This document shows positions 36,360 to 47,100 of a DNA stretch of 64,000 nt, piece by piece. Source of the stretch: an uncultured Verrucomicrobiota bacterium (GTDB lineage Bacteria > Verrucomicrobiota > Verrucomicrobiia > Limisphaerales > UBA1412); the NCBI GenBank assembly GCA_944389455.1, contig CALXMK010000003.1, positions 79,388 to 143,387 of the forward strand, read 5' to 3'. Every line of letters begins with the position of its first letter. Position 1 is the first letter of the stretch. The notes beneath the pieces were generated by a model. It made no database searches and had not been told where the DNA came from. It worked only from the letters and a program-made list of their open reading frames with translations. The translations under genes and the position numbers were made by a program.

Positions 36360-38381
36360 ATGAATCAGGGTGTTATGGGAAAATTTACATTAACCACGTC
36401 GGCCTTAGCCGCTTGTGTAATTTTTGCCAGTGGAGCAGGTATACAAGCAGCTAATTATGCTGTAAATACAGAGCCTCTTGCTGCAGAGGCTTTTATTGAG
36501 TTGCCTCTGGGCTCTGTCAAGCCGGATGGCTGGCTTCGGAATCAGCTGAAGATTCAGGCTAAAGGATTGACGGGGCACTTGGATGAGTTTTGGGAGCCGT
36601 TGTTTGCTTCTGCCTGGAGAGGTTTAGATGGGGATTCTTGGGAAAGAGGCCCATATTATTTGGACGGATTGGTGCCGTTGGCCTATTTGCTGGATGATCA
36701 GCGTCTGATAGCCAAGGTTCGTCCCTATATCGAGTATATGCTGTTGACCCAGCAGAAGAATGGTTGGTTTGGACCGGTGAAAAATACGGATCGCTGGCCG
36801 TTGGCAGTAGCATTAAAGGTGCTGATTCAGTATAATGAGGCAACCGGTGATGACCGGGTATTGGATTTAGTCAGAGATTACTTCCAGTATATTGTAGATA
36901 ATAAACCGGATTGGCCGGACGATCAGTGGAGGGGCGTGCGAGCGATGGAAAATTGCGTAGCAGCTCAATGGATGTATCGTAAAACTAAGGATCCGATGTA
37001 TTTAAAGGCAGCGGAGAGTATTGCCAATAATTGCTATAAATGGGAAAATTGGTTTAGTAATTTTGCTTATACGGATCAAGCAGATACTCTTTGGAAGACT
37101 CCTAATAATCCGGAGGGTAAAGGTGTACAGTTTAATCTCTTCTCTCATGGAGTGAATATTGCGATGGCCCTTAAATATCCGGCTTTAAAGTATGTTCAGA
37201 CGGGAGATAAGAAGTTAAAAGAGAGTTTTACCGTGGGACTGGATTCGCTGGATCGCTATCATGGTCAGGTAACGGGAGTATTTGCCTGTGATGAACATCT
37301 TTCAGGGAAGAATCCCACTCAGGGAACGGAGCTTTGTACAGTAGTTGAGATGATGTATTCCCTGGAGAAATTAATCAGTATTTGGGGAGATCCCGCGTTA
37401 GGGGATCGTCTGGAATCAATTGCTTATAACGCTTTGCCGGGAACGATCACTCCGGATTACTGGACTCATCAGTATGATCAACAAGCCAATCAGGTGCTTT
37501 GTACGATTGATCGCCGTAAATGGTCTACAAATGGAGATGACTCAAATATTTATGGGTTAGAGCCTCATTTTGGCTGCTGCACGGCAAATATGCACCAGGG
37601 ATGGCCGAAGTTTGTCTCCTCCATGTGGATGGCTACAAAAGATAACGGATTGGCAGCCGTAGCGCTGGGACCCAATATTGTGACTGCCAAAGTAGCGGAT
37701 GGCAAGCGGGTGAATATTATTCAAGAGACCGAATATCCTTTCAGCGGAGAAATCACTTATCAGATTGCTGCTCAGGAGGCGGTAGAGTTTCCTCTTTATA
37801 TTCGTATTCCGGCATGGGCCACTGGAGCGGAGCTCAAGGTGGGTGAAGATTCCTATCCGGCGGAGGCAGGAACTTTTGCCTGTATCAATCGGACGTGGAA
37901 TTCGGATGATAAGGTCCATCTCGAATTGCCGATGAAGCTGCGCAGTGAACGCCGCTATCATGATTCTATATCGATCTTCCGAGGACCATTGGTTTTTTCG
38001 CTGGAAATTGGCCAATATGCTACTCGTCTCAAGAGTCACAATCAAAATTATCCGGATGCTGCCGATTGGGAGTTCCGTCCGGCCAGTGATTGGAATTATG
38101 CCTTGCTCTTCAGCGCAGAAGATTTTGAAAATCTGGATAAGGCTTTCCGTATCAAGACATATCCTGTTTCCGTTATTCCGTTTGCCGCACCGGCCGCGCC
38201 GGTTGTGCTTTCAATTCGAGCCTGTCAATTGAATGATTGGGAAATGGATTGGAATTCGGCAGGGGATCTGCCTCAGTCGCCTATTGATCCCAAAGGTTTA
38301 GATACGGAGAGAATTCAGCTGATTCCGTATGGCTGCACGCAGCTTCGTATTACAGAGTTTCCGTTAGCGATCAAACATTAG
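36360..38381 (+). CDS. Secreted GH127/DUF1680-type enzyme
   Basis: 673 residues. The signal peptide spans about residues 1-30; an in-frame ATG five codons in (MGKFTLTTSALAACVIF) may be the true start. Catalytic barrel: LPLGSVKPDGWLRNQLKIQA, GLDGDSWERGPYYLDGL, then TELCTVVEMMYSLEKL (Glu and Cys of the zinc site) and HFGCCTANMHQGWPKF (Cys-Cys pair; the first is the presumed nucleophile). It ends in beta domains. The family includes beta-L-arabinofuranosidases, but DUF1680 is broad. It ends in TAG, followed by a terminator. It shares no close identity with the broken GH127-type gene at 11363-14707. Confidence 0.88.
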   Translation: MNQGVMGKFTLTTSALAACVIFASGAGIQAANYAVNTEPLAAEAFIELPLGSVKPDGWLRNQLKIQAKGLTGHLDEFWEPLFASAWRGLDGDSWERGPYYLDGLVPLAYLLDDQRLIAKVRPYIEYMLLTQQKNGWFGPVKNTDRWPLAVALKVLIQYNEATGDDRVLDLVRDYFQYIVDNKPDWPDDQWRGVRAMENCVAAQWMYRKTKDPMYLKAAESIANNCYKWENWFSNFAYTDQADTLWKTPNNPEGKGVQFNLFSHGVNIAMALKYPALKYVQTGDKKLKESFTVGLDSLDRYHGQVTGVFACDEHLSGKNPTQGTELCTVVEMMYSLEKLISIWGDPALGDRLESIAYNALPGTITPDYWTHQYDQQANQVLCTIDRRKWSTNGDDSNIYGLEPHFGCCTANMHQGWPKFVSSMWMATKDNGLAAVALGPNIVTAKVADGKRVNIIQETEYPFSGEITYQIAAQEAVEFPLYIRIPAWATGAELKVGEDSYPAEAGTFACINRTWNSDDKVHLELPMKLRSERRYHDSISIFRGPLVFSLEIGQYATRLKSHNQNYPDAADWEFRPASDWNYALLFSAEDFENLDKAFRIKTYPVSVIPFAAPAAPVVLSIRACQLNDWEMDWNSAGDLPQSPIDPKGLDTERIQLIPYGCTQLRITEFPLAIKH

Positions 38382-38409
38382 TCGAAGAAGAACTCGAGAG
38401 ATTGATTCT

Positions 38410-38448
38410 AAAAGGGGTGCGTGTGTTTAAACATGGCATCCCTTTTTT
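38410..38448 (+). terminator. Rho-independent terminator
   Basis: A stem of 38410-38420 with 38436-38446, including one G:T pair, followed by T residues. It closes the GH127-type gene and overlaps the far-upstream GTG alternative start of the next gene, which argues against that start. Confidence 0.82.
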
Positions 38449-38465
38449 TATTTAAAAGGTGGATT

Positions 38466-39500
38466 ATGAGAAAGATTGCAAAGAATAATAGGTTTTGTTG
38501 GAATAATTTTTGGAGAGGATATGTTTATTTGTTAATTGCCTTATTTTGTGCAGGGGCATCTTCTTCGGTGCAGGCTCTGACGCTGGGATTAAAAAAGAAT
38601 CCATTGGAACGACTGGATAAACAGACTTTGCTTTATGCGGTTCATTCCGGAACGGAGTTATATATGGATTGTTATAGAGATCCGGAAGTTAAGATTGAAA
38701 AGGAGAGCCCCGTTCTGCTCTATTCTTTTGGAGGAGGTTGGGAAATCGGCAGTCGTGAAGATCAAATGGCACGGGCCTTTTTTGATTATTTCGCTTCCCG
38801 CGGCTATTTGATTTGTTCCATTGATTATCGCTTATATATGAAGGAGTTTAAAAGTCAGAAGCAGAATACTAATTGGGTAGAGGCTATCCCGACGGCGATA
38901 GAAAAAGGTACAGAAGATCTCTATGCTGCTACGGCTTATCTGATTGAGCACGAAAAGGAATTAAGATGCGATTCGGATAAGATTATTTTAGCTGGCAGCA
39001 GCGCGGGAGCTATCAATAGCCTTCATGCGGTTTATTGGCAATGCTCAAGGACAGACTTGGCTAAGCAGTATCTTCCTCTGAAATTCAAGTATGCCGGTTT
39101 GATTTCTATGGCTGGGGCTCTTTGGCTGGAGGGAAAGGAAACAGCGTTGGATTGGAAGCACAAGCCTTGTCCGATTCTCTTCTTCCATGGAGAGAAGGAT
39201 CAACTGGTTCCTTATGATGAACAGCATGAGGTCTGGAGTGTTTATGGTCCCAAGTATCTTTTTAAGCAGCTTCGGGAGATGGAGAGTCCGGTTTGGTTTT
39301 ATGATTTTGAGGAAGGAGATCATCTGCTGGCGGTTTATCCTATGACGGCTTATTTGGCTGAAATGGAGATATTTTGTCGCAGTTTGGTGATGGAAAAGAA
39401 AAAACGTTATATTCACACACGAGAAAAAACGGCTCGGCCTATTCAATTTAAAAGCAGTTTTTTCCTCGATTGGAATCCTCCCGAAAAAAAGATCGATTGA
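38466..39500 (+). CDS. Secreted alpha/beta hydrolase (esterase-like)
   Basis: 344 residues from the ATG at 38466, preceded by AAAGGTGG. A GTG at 38421 lies inside the terminator stem and is rejected. The signal or anchor helix is VYLLIALFCAGASSSVQA. Alpha/beta hydrolase features: oxyanion-hole text VLLYSFGGGWEIGSRED, nucleophile elbow ILAGSSAGAINSLHA (Ser in GSSAG), then acid and His regions FFHGEKDQLVPYDEQ and EGDHLLAVY. It resembles carbohydrate-esterase/BD-FAE-like hydrolases that remove ester groups from glycans, in keeping with its glycan-degradation neighbours. Confidence 0.85.
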   Translation: MRKIAKNNRFCWNNFWRGYVYLLIALFCAGASSSVQALTLGLKKNPLERLDKQTLLYAVHSGTELYMDCYRDPEVKIEKESPVLLYSFGGGWEIGSREDQMARAFFDYFASRGYLICSIDYRLYMKEFKSQKQNTNWVEAIPTAIEKGTEDLYAATAYLIEHEKELRCDSDKIILAGSSAGAINSLHAVYWQCSRTDLAKQYLPLKFKYAGLISMAGALWLEGKETALDWKHKPCPILFFHGEKDQLVPYDEQHEVWSVYGPKYLFKQLREMESPVWFYDFEEGDHLLAVYPMTAYLAEMEIFCRSLVMEKKKRYIHTREKTARPIQFKSSFFLDWNPPEKKID

Positions 39501-39576
39501 TTTAATCAATTTTCTAACTGTCAATGGTGTATAAGAGAATCGTTTAGTTTTAGACTTGATGAATTAGCAGTGAGTG

Positions 39577-41040
39577 ATGAAAAGATATTTTATATTATTA
39601 TTACTGGCCTCTGTCAGTGCGTATAATATTCAAGCAGTTGATACTGAAGGGAATGCAGGTCAAATACAAGAAGTCAAGATGGTTGATCATCAGAAAGCTC
39701 TTGTGAATCCGGATATGGGATGGACGATGCATTTTTATTCCAATGTTCCGTCTAATTATGGATCAAAGCTCGAGCCCAGCGATATTGTGGAATATTTCCC
39801 AGGGGTAAGTACTGTTTATTTGCGTCTTCCTTGGTCGTTTATAGAGCCGGAGGAGGATAAGTTTAATTGGGAAATATTAGATACGCCGGCTCAGCGTTGG
39901 ATACAGAGTGGGAAGAAAGTGGCTTTTAGAATCACCTCCACCGAAAATTGGGCTCGGCAGGGGACTCCGCAGTGGGTTTTTGACGCTGGAGCAAAATATT
40001 ATGAGGTCAATGGTTTCCTGGAGCCGGAATATGATGATCCGATATTTCTCAGAAAATTAGAGGGATTCTTGATGAAAATGGCCGAGCGTTATGATTCGAA
40101 TCCGAATGTTGCTTTTGTGGATATTGGCCATTTCGGTATGTGGGGAGAGGGGCACACACTTATGACATCACCTCTTCACGGGCGTTTTTGGGGAATTGAA
40201 ACGCAAAAAAAGTATATAGATTTATATTGCAAATACTTTAGGAATACCCAGCTGTGTATTTCGGATGATTTTGCGGGGCATAATTTGAGGGGAAGTTATT
40301 TTCCAATCATGAATTATGCCTTGTCAAAGGGAGTAACCATGAGGGATGACAGTATATTAGTACAGCCGGAGCCCAATTGCTGGTATCACAGTGAGATGGC
40401 TCAATATTTCTGGCCGATAATGCCCGTAGTTCTGGAGCATGAGCATTATGGCGGCTCCGTACAGAGGAAGGCTTGGAATAAAGATTTATTATTAAAGGCT
40501 GTAGAGGAGTATCATGCTGCTTATATGTCAATTCATTGGTGGCCGGAGATTCTGCTGCAGGAGAACAGGGATGTAATAGATAAGATCAATCTGCGTATGG
40601 GGTATCGGATACAGGTGCCTCATGTGGAGTGGCCGAGTCAAGTGAAGAAGAATCAGAGCTTTACTATCAAATCGAGCTGGAAGAATACCGGAGTCGCCCC
40701 CTGTTATCCGGGCGGTTATCCCTGCTTTACGCTGAAAGATTCCAAGGGCGGGATTGTATCGGTTTTAGTTGATGATTCTCTTAATGTACGGAGTTTACCT
40801 GTAGATGCTCCGGGAAAAGCCCAAGAATCACTATTAGAATCGGAATTTACTATAGCCAGAGAGGTCGGGAAACAATTGGGTGATTCTGGCAGAGGATTTG
40901 CGCGTTCTTGTCAGCCGGGAGTTTATGAGCTTTATGTATCGGTTGGAACTTTGGACGGAACGCCCGTATTAGAGTTGCCTTACGATGGGGCTGATTCTCA
41001 TAAACGATATAAATTGGGAGAAATAACGCTCACGGAATAA
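39577..41040 (+). CDS. Secreted DUF4832-like protein
   Basis: 487 residues from the ATG at 39577 (an overlapping GTG one codon earlier is also in frame). The signal peptide is MKRYFILLLLASVSAYNIQA. NPDMGWTMHFYSN and a barrel with YLRLPWSFIEPEEDKFNWE, VAFRITSTENWA and VAFVDIGHFGMWGEGH are the DUF4832/GH-like pattern; the C-terminal third is the beta-sandwich DUF4832 with SSWKNTGVAPCYPGGYP. Probably a glycosidase-like protein; E in WGEGH is a candidate catalytic acid. A bidirectional terminator follows. Confidence 0.82.
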   Translation: MKRYFILLLLASVSAYNIQAVDTEGNAGQIQEVKMVDHQKALVNPDMGWTMHFYSNVPSNYGSKLEPSDIVEYFPGVSTVYLRLPWSFIEPEEDKFNWEILDTPAQRWIQSGKKVAFRITSTENWARQGTPQWVFDAGAKYYEVNGFLEPEYDDPIFLRKLEGFLMKMAERYDSNPNVAFVDIGHFGMWGEGHTLMTSPLHGRFWGIETQKKYIDLYCKYFRNTQLCISDDFAGHNLRGSYFPIMNYALSKGVTMRDDSILVQPEPNCWYHSEMAQYFWPIMPVVLEHEHYGGSVQRKAWNKDLLLKAVEEYHAAYMSIHWWPEILLQENRDVIDKINLRMGYRIQVPHVEWPSQVKKNQSFTIKSSWKNTGVAPCYPGGYPCFTLKDSKGGIVSVLVDDSLNVRSLPVDAPGKAQESLLESEFTIAREVGKQLGDSGRGFARSCQPGVYELYVSVGTLDGTPVLELPYDGADSHKRYKLGEITLTE

Positions 41041-41063
41041 GCTCGCTCGAGTAAAAAAGAGAT

Positions 41064-41098
41064 AAAAAAACGGACAAATAAATTTTGTCCGTTTTTTT
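41064..41098. terminator. Bidirectional rho-independent terminator
   Basis: A 15-base-pair perfect stem (41064-41078 with 41084-41098), a five-base loop, A and T tracts on either side. It separates the convergent DUF4832-like gene and the 2134-residue gene. Confidence 0.92.
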
Positions 41099-41106
41099 GC
41101 ATTGAT

Positions 41107-41131
41107 AGGAACCGGATTTTATCCGGTTCCT
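41107..41131 (-). terminator. Second hairpin next to the terminator
   Basis: An 11-base-pair perfect stem (41107-41117 with 41121-41131) with a TTT loop. It lies between the 2134-residue gene and the main terminator and may help stop or protect its transcript. Confidence 0.5.
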
Positions 41132-41150
41132 CTGTAAGAAGTCAGAAGTT

Positions 41151-44100
41151 TTATTCTTTGACTAAGCGATAGAACTCAGCCGGAGAATCGGCAGTGATCT
41201 GAATCTGAACCTGCATTGTATCTCCTACCAGTTCAGCCTCGAGGATCTCCCATTGGTCGGCATCAGCCTGAGAGGAAACTTCCAGAACAGCATTCTCTGC
41301 GGCATCCCAACTCAAGGTTAGAATATCTCCTTCTAATGAGTATTCTAGGAATAGATTTGATGAGGCGATCAGGGTAGGATGTTCAAATCTCACTACACCA
41401 TCGGTGCTTGTCGTATTGTGAGAGGTCATCCACATTCCGATGTAGAGCGGCAGGGTAGAACCCAGAGGCCCACCAACCCAAGCAGAGGTATCTTGACTGT
41501 TAATTTCTGTCCAGCGTTGTCCGTCTAGACTGATGGATGAAATGTAGAGATTGCCCTGACGTTCAAGTCTCTGCCAATGAGGATAACTCAAGAGACCTGT
41601 TTCAAAGGCCGTCGATACGTCAGCTCCAAATGAATTTCTCCATTGGGTGCGATACATGCTGTTGGAGGGTGATTTTTCCCTTTGAATGGTAGAGGCGAAA
41701 TAGCGGCTCGCTTCGTTATGATTGCCGTTGGCATCTCCTTCACGCACTTGCAGACCTGCTTTGCTCCATCCATCCGTAGAAGCGATGTAGTCCAGAACTT
41801 TGGCGGTAAAGGTGAAGTCTCCTTCTGGAACAGGCATGTAGAGGTAGCTGAAATGATCAGCTGTTCCCCAAATATCAGAGCCATTGCCCCAGATTTCATA
41901 GATACCAAGTTCTGAGTCATAGTCATAGAATCCTACGGCACCATTTTCTTCCTGTCCGATATTAGCGAAGCTATATTCGCTCGGATCAGGAGTTGGCAGA
42001 GGCGGTTCCTGATAGGCGGTATTATAGCCGCTTACGGTGGCGTGACGCAGATTAACTTTATCCTGTGCTGAATAGACAATACCGATGTAACCGGAATCTG
42101 GCATTTGATATTGAGTATTGCCCGGTACAGAGGTGAAGTCACCTGTTTGGATTAAGGTCCAATACATCCCGTTGAGGGACCGATAAGCGGTGAAGGTAGT
42201 TCCTTCCCGTTTCAGACGGAGCCACTGTGTGGGATAAGTTTCCGAATTGTGGTTGATACTTCCTGCCATTGTGATGGTAGTGGTTCCATTTGTTTCACTG
42301 AGTCTGGGCCAATTCTCATCTGTTGAGACAGTCGTTGCACCAGAGGGCGGATAAGGTCTCTGAATGGCCTGAACGCGAGTTGGAGTTGCCAGCATAGCCA
42401 CATGAGGACTGCTTGCTTCCAGATTAGCTCGGAAACTTAATCCCAGTTTGGTCCATTCATGGTTATTTTCAATCGATTCTACACAAAGAACGACGTCGAA
42501 ATCCCCTTCGATGGGTTCATAAAGGTATAGACAGCTGTCTTCAGCAGCGTTCCAGATATCTCCGCCTCCGTTATAGAGTTGGATAACGTCATTGTCTTCA
42601 GGAACCGCAAAACCCAGCACTCCATTGGGAGCGAGAATCGTTTCTGAAAGAGGACAGTAATATCCTACTACGGTAACAGGTTCAGGCATAGGAACACCGG
42701 AGAGATTCTTTACATTGGACACGGTTACTGAGACAGTAGCCTCGGAGTATGCTTCTATCTGTAAAGAGACAGTTAGATCATCAATTAGTTGAGCGGAGAG
42801 AACTGTACCCCCTTCAATACTGTAATTGGCGGGATCAGTCGCGCTTTCTTCATCAACAGGACTATCAAATGTCACTTCTACATTGCCTACTCCGACTACA
42901 CTTATCGGTTGGACAGGAGTAGCGTTTGATTCGACACTCTTGAATGGAATATCGGCGGAACGGGTAGTATTTCCCGGAATAGAGAGTTCACAGTAGGCGA
43001 TTTTGCCCACATATTCCTGCAGAGCAACCAGTGTATAGGTGCTTTGGGTAGCTCCTTCGATAGGAGCGCCATCCATGTACCATTGATATTCGATAGGAGC
43101 ATTGTAAGGATTATCCGTTTGGGCAACGACTTCCAGAGTGACAAAATCACCCTCGGTTGCGTTGACTTCTTCAGTCTGCTCGAGGATTGTGATATTGGCT
43201 GTTGTTGGATCCACATACATGCCGATCAGGTTACCTTTGAGGATAGGTTCTGTGCCATTGGCCTGCATAGGTTCCGGCAGTAATCTCCAAGTCATGGCTA
43301 CAAAGTCGCCGCCGGTTCCTTCTTGCAGGTTAATATTATAATAGTAACGTTTACCTGCTTCCAATGCGACTTGACGTCCTCCCATTTCGGTGACAGCACC
43401 GGAACCGGGAGTATAATTGTAGATACGGGCGTCAGTGTTTGAGTTTTGCCAGGCGATAGGGTTGTCCCTGTCCAGATTCAAGGGACTTTCATCCGTAGAG
43501 AGGAATGCCTTGAATGAATCATCGGAAGATCCCGCGAATTCATAAGTTCCGCTGACCTGAGGACAGAGATAGCCGCTGATCTTGGCGACATAGTTATCCA
43601 GGTTAAAGGTAGTGGATGTAATTTCCGTGACTTTACCTGCCTGAGGCGGAACCATGTAGTTGTGATTATGAATATTCCAGTCAATTACTTCACCCAAAAG
43701 ATCGTAAGAGCTGGTGGCGGAGAATGCTTCAAATAGAGCATATCCGGGAACCCAGACGAAAGAGGTAAAGCTAGTTTTATTTGCGACAGGGTTCCCTGCC
43801 ATATCGTAGATGTTATTCATCGTGATATTATAGACTTTGCCTTCATCTTGACGTGTGGTTTGGAGAATTGTTTTAGCTAGAATTCCGCTTCCATCATAGA
43901 ATGGAGTTACAGAGAGAATGGTCAAGCCGTCGACTTGATAATTGGATAACTCTTCTGCTCCAAAAACGCTTTCACTGAAAGTGACGACAATTTCTTCCAT
44001 TGTATTGCTTCCCGTGGCGGTGGCTACAGGAGCTTCTGTATCGCTTGTGACATTAAGAGTGATCTCTTGACTTTCGACAACCCTGTCCAAGAGAGTTGCT

Positions 44101-47100
44101 TCCATACGGTAGAGACCGGAGTGGAGAGATGTGGCTCCATTAAATTTGAGCGAAGGGCTGTTATAACCCGAGATAGATTCTCCTAACAGGTCTTGAGTAA
44201 TTGGGACCCATTCTCCATTTGTATAATCACTCTTCATATACCAGGTACAGAGAGGCTTATTGAGCGGCCCCATGTCCGAGGAATAATTCAGATCAATATC
44301 CAGGGAGAAGATACTGTTTTCATAAACATTAACTGTCGCATCGGGCTGATCGAGAATTTCCAGAACTGTCCGGTGAGGTGCGATAATCCACTTAACATAT
44401 TCAGAGGAGATAGCTGCCGTATTATCGGCAATGGCGCTGGGGCCTTGGCTGGGAAGAGACCATGCAATAGTGAGGAAATCTCCGCCTGATCTTTCTACAA
44501 AGTAAACTTCGAAGTAGTAGGGGACTCCGGCTTCCAGGTAAATATTAGAAGATTGCTGGTTGCTTTGTGCATCATAATCCCCATAGCCGACAGAACTGTT
44601 AACGGAGGCAATGGCTGTTTCACTGAGGCCATCGGGGGTGCTGTTAGTGCTGAGGAAGAATCGTGAGTCATCGTCAGAGGAGATAGCGAAGCGGTAATCA
44701 CCTGTTTGCGGAGGAAGAATCATTCCGCTGAAGAATACTCCGTAATAGTCTCCGATATCTCGTGGGATGGTCATTCCGTTATTATTTTCTTCACGACGGG
44801 TGCTATAAGCTCCGGATTGCACTGCTGCCATAAGCGGAGCGATTGAAGTTAAAGAATCGTCATTTTCATAATATTCTAAATAAATGGGATATTCCTGCAG
44901 GATCGTAATTTCAATTACCTCATCCACAGTTAGGGGATTCCCGGAGCGATCGACTAAACCGCTGACGTTTAATAGGAATTCGCCGCCTTCGAGGAAATAA
45001 TCTGATTCCAGAGTAATGTAGGTAGCATCCTCATTGATATTAACTCCTGTGATCGCAATCGGATTTCCATCCAGATCCGTTAATTGATAGTTAGAGAAAT
45101 CCAGCAGAGAATCGATATCCATTCCTTTGCTGAATTGGAGGAAAGGCAATAGTACATCCAGATCGAATCCGCTTGCTACCAATTCAGGCAGAGTAGTATC
45201 GGCTGAGACGGTAACAACGGTGGGATTAGACATAACGGAGGTTCCTTTGTCGGCAGCACCATGGCCGAAATTCATTACTTCACAGGTATAGCTGCCGGAG
45301 TCGGAGGCCGCTGTATAGGGAAGTGTTAGAGTGGCTTGATCAGCCCCTTCTATAGCAACTCCATCTTTATACCATTGGTAGGTGAGGGGATCTCCATCCG
45401 CCACAATCTTGATTGTAAGAGGATTAGGCCCTTCCACAGAAACACTTGTCGGAGGTTGAGTTGTAATAGAGACGGGTTTTAGATAAGATTCTTCCCAATC
45501 AATGAAGTTTGCATAGAATTTAACTGTTGGGTTTTTAAATTCATTTGTTAGACTTTGAGGAAGATTGGTAGAGTCTTCCGCGAAATTGCGGCCTTCAACA
45601 GCGTAATGAATTCCTCCATAGAGAGTCTGATTCAGGTTTTCAAAAACTTTCTCCCCCGTTTTGTGCCATGTAATCTGATCTGTACTGTAGTAAGAGGTGA
45701 CTTTATCTCCATTACGATTGAGTCGGATCCATGTATTTCCCGCCAGTTCAAAAGGATGAACGGAACTACCGTCAGGCAGAAGAAAAGATTCCACCGTAGA
45801 AGCATATTCCGAAGTATCGCCTCCGGTTTCGGCTCGGTGAATATGCCGCAGAATATGACGATAATCGGAGAATCCATCCATATTGGGAACAGGAGCTGTA
45901 TAAACAGAATTGGTGGCGTCCCATTTTATCTGCTCAAGGGGTCTATGATGCAGGCCTATATAGCGGCTATGATTGGTCAGAGTGCCTTCATCTAGGGATT
46001 CACGGATTTCCAGTCCCGCACGTGCGTCGTAGGTTGCCGGACTGGAGTCAAGGACGCGGATGCGAATATCAAAATCACCGGTATAGCTCTTGCATAAGAG
46101 GGTGTCTTCATCATATTTATCCCAGTCGAAAAGACCCTGATTATTTAAACGGAATTTATCGCCGCCCAACAGCTCACCTGTACCGGCTACAAAAGGTTTG
46201 CCTGTATTTGCCAGAAGGAATTCTGCTTCAGCGGTTACAACCGTATCAGCTGCAATGATGTTGCCGGAGAGATCGGCCACATTCTTTACGGTTACTTCCG
46301 CATTTCCTCCGATACTGATATCGCTGTTCAGAGTAAGCACGACACGGCTGCTGTCGGTTTGAGTAACGGATTGCACCGTCTTTCCGCTCACACTGTAATT
46401 GGCTGCCACAGTTGCTGTTTCAGCGCTTACAGGTTCGTTGAAAGTAATACCGATGGTTTTATTCAGCGCTGAAGCAGAGGTGATTGTGGGAGGATCATCA
46501 TCTGTTGTTACATCCAGAGTAAAGTTTGCCGAATCATTCGTCTCTGTTCCATTAACTTGATTGCTGACACGGAGTGTGTATTCTCCGCCATCATTTGGTT
46601 CCGCTGCAGGGATATTAAAAGTAATGGTTTTAGAGTAGGTGGAGCCTGATTCCAAGACGATTCCATCTTTTACCCATTCATAGGAGATGGGGTCGTATCC
46701 TGTTACGACAGCCGAAATAACAGCGTCGGTTCCTGCGTATACTTCGATTGTTTCAGGAATATCTGTGATAGCGACTGGTTCCTGGGGATAAGGTTTGAAT
46801 CCTTCGAATATCGCCTGTGCATCTGAGCTGTCTGTATTATGAGAGGTTACCCACATACCGACGGATAGATTATATCCGCTTTCGCTGCTTCCCAGCGGAG
46901 TGTACCATAAGGGAGCCCCTGCAGTGTCATAAGATGGAACGCTTGTATCTAAAGAGTAAACCTGTGTCCAATTTTCGCCATCTGTGCTGATATAACTGAT
47001 ATAAGTATCCCCCATTCGGCGGATACGCTGCCAGCTGGGATAGGAGAAGGCTCCTAAACGCCAACTGGAGTTATCGTCTACATTGGCCCCCTGGTCGGCG